Shown: positions 61,210 to 64,000 of the stretch, one piece after another
Numbering within the stretch: the stretch's first letter is position 1
Layout of the letters: every line of letters begins with the position of its first letter
Source of the DNA: Micromonospora coerulea
GTDB lineage: Bacteria > Actinomycetota > Actinomycetes > Mycobacteriales > Micromonosporaceae
DNA: 64,000 bases
NCBI RefSeq assembly: GCF_016598485.1
Contig: NZ_JAEMUW010000010.1
Location: 156,835-220,834, forward strand
Reading direction: 5' to 3'
Translations under genes and position numbers: made by a program
Notes under the pieces: generated by a model
The model's database searches: none
What the model saw: only the letters and a program-made list of their open reading frames with translations
Told to the model about the DNA's origin: nothing

Positions 61210-61620
61210 TCGCTGGTCGGCGACAACGTTTGATGGTGTCTTGTGCCCTTGTATGCCCCACGCGGCCGGGGCGTCTCTCGACGTTGTGGACCAGAATTCG
61301 CGAGTCATCTACAGCCGTCCGGTGGATGCCGGCGCCGTCATCGAGTTTGGTCTGGTGGTCTTCGCAGGCCCTAGCTGTCTCTTTTTCCTTGCCGTCCTCA
61401 CAGCTTGGTGGAAGCAGAAGGACTGAGCCGCGATGCGCTGCGCATGCGAGCCGCCTACGACGTCTCGTTTGTAAGTTCTGGGCGTTTCGTCCGACGGGGT
61501 CCGTCGGCGCCGCTGGCCTCGGGCCATCGCCCGGCGTTGGTCCTTTGTGGGGGGCTTTGTCCGCGCCGGTTGCTGTCACCGCCGCTGTCGACGGCAACAG
61601 GAGACGCCACGCGTGGCAGA
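61210..61620 (+). repeat. Duplicated block, copy A
   Basis: Aligns with copy B (63020-63410) through the 57-codon gene and for about 200 bases beyond it (the stretch with TGTAAGTTCTG, GTCCG, CCTCGGGC and CTGTCGAC is kept in order). Both copies face the same way about 1.8 kb apart. Similarity is imperfect, so the duplication is old. Confidence 0.75.
61253..61426 (+). CDS. Small single-helix membrane protein, copy A
   Basis: 57 residues from ATG 61253. A polar N-terminus (MPHAAGASLDVVDQ) is followed by one membrane helix (about 29-50; IEFGLVVFAGPSCLFFLAVLTAWW) and the tail KQKD. Copy B has the same length with no gap and differs at about 14 positions, mostly conservative swaps (Ile/Val, Ala/Val, Phe/Leu). 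That pattern favours real coding. The start is set where the two copies share frame; upstream a one-base indel separates them. No ribosome site; the start overlaps the GTGCCC repeat. Family unknown. Confidence 0.5.
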   Translation: MPHAAGASLDVVDQNSRVIYSRPVDAGAVIEFGLVVFAGPSCLFFLAVLTAWWKQKD

Positions 61621-61754
61621 CTGGCCGGCAGGCAGCAGGGTCGTCCGCACGGTAATGGGCGGGACCCGGGGTGCGATCTGGGCCGTCAGCCCTGCTGCCC
61701 TCACGAATGCTGTCGTGACTGTTTCGTCCCGAAGGAACGATCAAGGTCGCTTGG

Positions 61755-62050
61755 TCACTCACCCTGTCGAGGCCGAAGGCGCACCTGATGGTTGTGAGCT
61801 ACGTGGTCGGCAACGACACCAACGATGATGTCACCGATGGCCGGCAGATCCTCTCCGATTGGAAGCTGAGAGATCTCCAACAGGCCCACGGCATCTGGGT
61901 GACCCTCGATCTCGACGAAGACTCCGAAGGGCATCTGCGCCAGGACTCGGCCGCCGACGTCGGTGCCGGCAGGGCTGCAACGCACTGATGCCATGAGCGC
62001 CGGGCTCGGTCGGCCCGGTCGGCAACGCTAGACCAGTCGCAGTCAGCCAC
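61755..62050 (-). pseudogene. Small S1 RNA-binding domain protein with a frameshift
   Basis: The first frame from GTG 62050 reads ADCDWSSVADRADRARRSWHQCVAALP; the second reads GTDVGGRVLAQMPFGVFVEI, GHPDAVGLLEISQLPIGEDLPAIGDIIVGVVADHVAHNHQVRLRP. Together they form the S1-domain protein common in actinobacteria. One base is out of step near 61965. The S1 part alone could start at ATG 61994 (79 aa), so a shortened product cannot be excluded. Confidence 0.6.
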
Positions 62051-62197
62051 GTCGCCATGATCGCACGGAGGCACTCTCAGCTTGGGAATTGTATGGATCT
62101 CGGGCTTCGGCGGCTGCCCGCTGCCACCGCACACAGCACCGTCGGCGTGTGACACCTTCCCGGCACCCCTCTGCGCGCCCTGGTTGACCTTTGCATC

Positions 62198-62214
62198 GGG
62201 CACGAACCGGGCAC
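62198..62214 (-). repeat. GTGCCC-N5-GTGCCC repeat
   Basis: On the minus strand two GTGCCC hexamers are separated by five bases, as at 55256-55272 and 63056-63072. Here the surroundings do not match the duplicated block, so the pair is shared by itself. Confidence 0.5.
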
Positions 62215-62290
62215 GCGTCGATAGATCGCTACTGCTTCACTGTTGACCATGAATCGGCGGAGGGCTCGGCAAGCCTGAACGGTCGCCCTG

Positions 62291-62917
62291 GTGGTCGTCG
62301 TGGTGCTGTTCGCCAACGCGAGCTGGCGGTGGTGGCATAACCGGGCTCCGTTCGGTCCGGAGGCGCTGTCGCTACAGTCGTCACTTGAGGTGGTCGGCTT
62401 CACCGAGTCACGGGAGGCACTCGGTCAGCCGGTGTACTACGCGCTGTCGATGGAGCCGAAGGTCCAGGTGGTGCTCGGTCGAGTCTCCTGGCATCGCCCG
62501 CCCGAACCGCTCGACGGCTCGCTGATCGTCGTCCTCATCGACAAGCGCGCGAACCGCCTGCCCGTAATCATCGAGGCTCGACAGAATCGCCCTGGGCTCC
62601 GGGACCGCCCGGAGCCCGTTGTCGTCGGAAGTAGCTGGATACAAAACAAGATCGCGCAGCGCTACCAGTGGTTGAGTGGCATGGCAGACATGAAGACCGG
62701 GCAGGACACCTGGCTCAGTGACGGCAGCATCCTGTGGGTGGATGAACAAGAGGGCTCGCCGCTGACCTTCGCGGCCATATTCCCTGCGCCGCAAACGCAA
62801 TCACGAAAACAGACTGCCGCGCGTGGCGAGCCTGTCGCGATCTCTAACATACTTCTGGCCGCGGTCTGCGTCGGGTCCGACGACCAGATCTACTGGGCGC
62901 ATCGACTGCAAGGGTGA
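62291..62917 (+). CDS. Hypothetical membrane-anchored protein (208 aa)
   Basis: Not recognised. A very short hydrophobic start (VVVVLFANASWRWW) suggests a membrane anchor whose first residues may have been lost: the frame is closed by a TGA 13 bases upstream and there is no ribosome site. The rest is a soluble alpha/beta protein with a histidine-free core (VQVVLGRVSWHRPPEPLDGSLIVVLIDKRANRLPVII, TWLSDGSILWVDEQEG). Third-position bias is weaker than average. Confidence 0.5.
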   Translation: MVVVVLFANASWRWWHNRAPFGPEALSLQSSLEVVGFTESREALGQPVYYALSMEPKVQVVLGRVSWHRPPEPLDGSLIVVLIDKRANRLPVIIEARQNRPGLRDRPEPVVVGSSWIQNKIAQRYQWLSGMADMKTGQDTWLSDGSILWVDEQEGSPLTFAAIFPAPQTQSRKQTAARGEPVAISNILLAAVCVGSDDQIYWAHRLQG

Positions 62918-63019
62918 GCGGGACGACCGTCAGACGTTGAAGCGGAACTTGGAGCCGCGACGCCACGACCAGCGGGGAAGAGCACTTGACGCCTGCTCAC
63001 AGGCGTTTCCGACTGCCAC

Positions 63020-63410
63020 CGTTGATTGCTGCTTGCCGACGTTTGACAGTGTCTTGTGCCCCGTGTGTGCCCCACGCAGCCGGGACATCACCGGACGTTG
63101 TGGACCAGCACTGGCGAGTCGTCTACATTCGACCGGTGGATGTCGGCGCGGTCGTCGAGTTTGGTCTGGTGGTCTTCGTAGGCCATACCTGCCTCTTCCT
63201 CCTTGCCGTTCTCACAGCCTGGTGGAAGCAGAAGCACTGAGCCACGGTGCGCTCAGCACCCGAGCCGCCCCTGACCACTCGTGTGTAAGTTCTGAGCGCT
63301 TCGTCTGGCGGGGTCCGTCCGCATCCGCGACCTCGGGCTACTGTCCGCGCCCGGCAGTCGGCGACTGTCCTCGTCCCGCTTCGTTGCTGTCGACAGCCAC
63401 GCCACGTGGT
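63020..63410 (+). repeat. Duplicated block, copy B
   Basis: Second copy of the block at 61210-61620, same orientation, with the GTGCCC-N5-GTGCCC pair (63056-63072) at its start and the 57-codon frame inside. The 3' flank (TGTAAGTTCTGAGCG to the CTGTCGAC stretch) is also retained. Confidence 0.75.
63067..63240 (+). CDS. Small single-helix membrane protein, copy B
   Basis: 57 residues from GTG 63067, which is part of the second GTGCCC hexamer. Sequence runs VPHAAGTSPDVVDQHWRVVYIRPVDVG, membrane helix VVEFGLVVFVGHTCLFLLAVLTAWW, tail KQKH. A longer in-frame ATG at 62986 exists but its extension is not conserved in copy A. Function unknown; about three quarters identical to copy A by eye. Confidence 0.5.
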   Translation: MPHAAGTSPDVVDQHWRVVYIRPVDVGAVVEFGLVVFVGHTCLFLLAVLTAWWKQKH

Positions 63411-63467
63411 CGGCGGGGGTGCCAGCGTTCCTCGGACCAGCCCTGACCGCACCAGTCGACGGCCTAC

Positions 63468-63896
63468 TTAGCGCCTCGGCGAGTCGCGTTCCAGGCGCTC
63501 CAAGTCGCGCTCCCAAACGGCGATCAGCCCTTCGCTGATGGCCTCGTCGGTGACGCCCCTGCGTATCCAACCGATGTCGCGGTCGTCGTAGCGAAGCGCA
63601 AACACCAGTCCCAGGTCGCCTGAGATCTCCTCCAGCCACGCCACCAGCCACCGAACCTCAGCGAAGAGCCGCTGCTCCATCGCAGGCGTCACCCACGGTC
63701 CCGGCGCTAGAAAAGCGTGCGTGAGTCCGATCTCACGCGTGCCATCCGGGCCGACCTCGTCGAACGCTGCCGTGCTCTCGCCTACCCAGCTCAGCCTGCC
63801 GCAAGCGCTCTCGTAGGCCTGCAGGAAACGGCTAACGTCCCTGTCGTCGAGGTGTCCCTCGCTGTAGGCGATCAGCTCAACTATCGGCACGCGCAT
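63468..63896 (-). CDS. Hypothetical protein (142 aa)
   Basis: Not recognised. Acidic alpha-helical protein (VELIAYSEGHLDDRDVSRFLQAYESACGRL, AMEQRLFAEVRWLVAWLEEISGDLGLVFALRYDDRDIGW) ending in an Arg/Glu-rich helix. The ATG is supported by TAGGAT six bases upstream. No membrane helix or signal peptide. Confidence 0.62.
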   Translation of the reverse strand: MRVPIVELIAYSEGHLDDRDVSRFLQAYESACGRLSWVGESTAAFDEVGPDGTREIGLTHAFLAPGPWVTPAMEQRLFAEVRWLVAWLEEISGDLGLVFALRYDDRDIGWIRRGVTDEAISEGLIAVWERDLERLERDSPRR

Positions 63897-63902
63897 GATC
63901 CG

Positions 63903-63908
63903 ATCCTA
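63903..63908 (-). promoter_or_regulatory. Leaderless -10 box (TAGGAT)
   Basis: On the minus strand TAGGAT ends six bases before the ATG at 63896. Confidence 0.45.
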
Positions 63909-64000
63909 GGGACAGACAGGGCCTGCCATCTGGACGACTGCGCCCGACGGCTAGCCAGCACTACCGACTCCTTGACCCCAGGCAACGATCAGGACGCATC

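Noticed and set aside
1..64000. CRISPR arrays, complete prophage, rRNA or complete tRNA genes
   Set aside because: No regularly spaced repeats, structural phage genes, rRNA-like blocks or tRNA with both halves were seen by eye.

Overview
The window is GC-rich DNA with strong G/C bias at third codon positions, frequent GTG starts and many promoters that put the start codon 6-8 bases after a TAnnnT box. This fits a filamentous high-GC actinomycete. The gene content (GH92 mannosidase with PKD modules, LtrA paralogues, SCO6745-type protein, GAF/PP2C phosphatase, L,D-transpeptidase) suggests something in or near the Micromonosporaceae, but that placement is inference. It reads as chromosomal accessory DNA: mostly short unrelated operons, with no rRNA, no complete tRNA, no CRISPR array and no complete insertion sequence or phage.

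Layout. 1-2 kb: two convergent LtrA-family membrane proteins. 2.1-9.6 kb: a large secreted GH92 alpha-mannosidase, divergent from a secreted vanadium-type haloperoxidase. 9.6-18.2 kb: small metabolic and regulatory genes (SCO6745 family, NAD epimerase, PaiB-like and EamA pair divergent from a MocR regulator, MalY/PatB lyase, DDAH, PhzF). 18.4-20.3 kb: a frameshifted gene and the fused wreckage of a MocR regulator and an MFS transporter. 20.3-26.5 kb: a third LtrA, a small membrane protein, and an overlapping SWIM zinc-finger/DUF6493-like gene pair. 26.5-30.1 kb: aminoglycoside-phosphotransferase-like kinase, ArsR, SDR/MarR divergent pair. 30.4-35.6 kb: an operon of carboxymuconolactone-decarboxylase-like protein, four-helix membrane protein and membrane-anchored multicopper oxidase, divergent from a NarL-type two-component system. 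36-41.5 kb: VOC, DinB and OsmC proteins interleaved with DUF1152, integrase and ECF sigma remnants, then an unusual fusion of an FtsX extracellular domain with an LppX-like domain.

At about 41.8 kb lies the 3' half of a tRNA (probably Ala-UGC) without its 5' half, which looks like an attachment-site scar. 42.3-46.7 kb: GAF/PP2C phosphatase, then a lipoprotein L,D-transpeptidase divergent from a D-Ala-D-Ala carboxypeptidase. 46.7-55.6 kb: IS fragment, RibD/DHFR-like protein, DoxX-like protein, several unknowns, and a regulator/DUF4097/hydrolase module with a repeat-rich control region. 55.6-64 kb: IS110 remnant, DGPF protein beside a decayed ECF sigma gene, GlxA regulator divergent from HD-domain and quinone-reductase genes, then a gene graveyard (CoaD-like and S1-domain remnants) containing two copies of a 57-codon membrane-peptide gene.

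More than ten genes in the window are broken, truncated or reduced to fragments, most of them in the second half. The observations I rate highest are the FtsX-domain/LppX fusion, the SWIM/DUF6493 pair, the duplicated 57-codon gene with GTGCCC-N5-GTGCCC repeats, the tRNA-fragment scar, and the MocR/EamA start codons that share one CATG.
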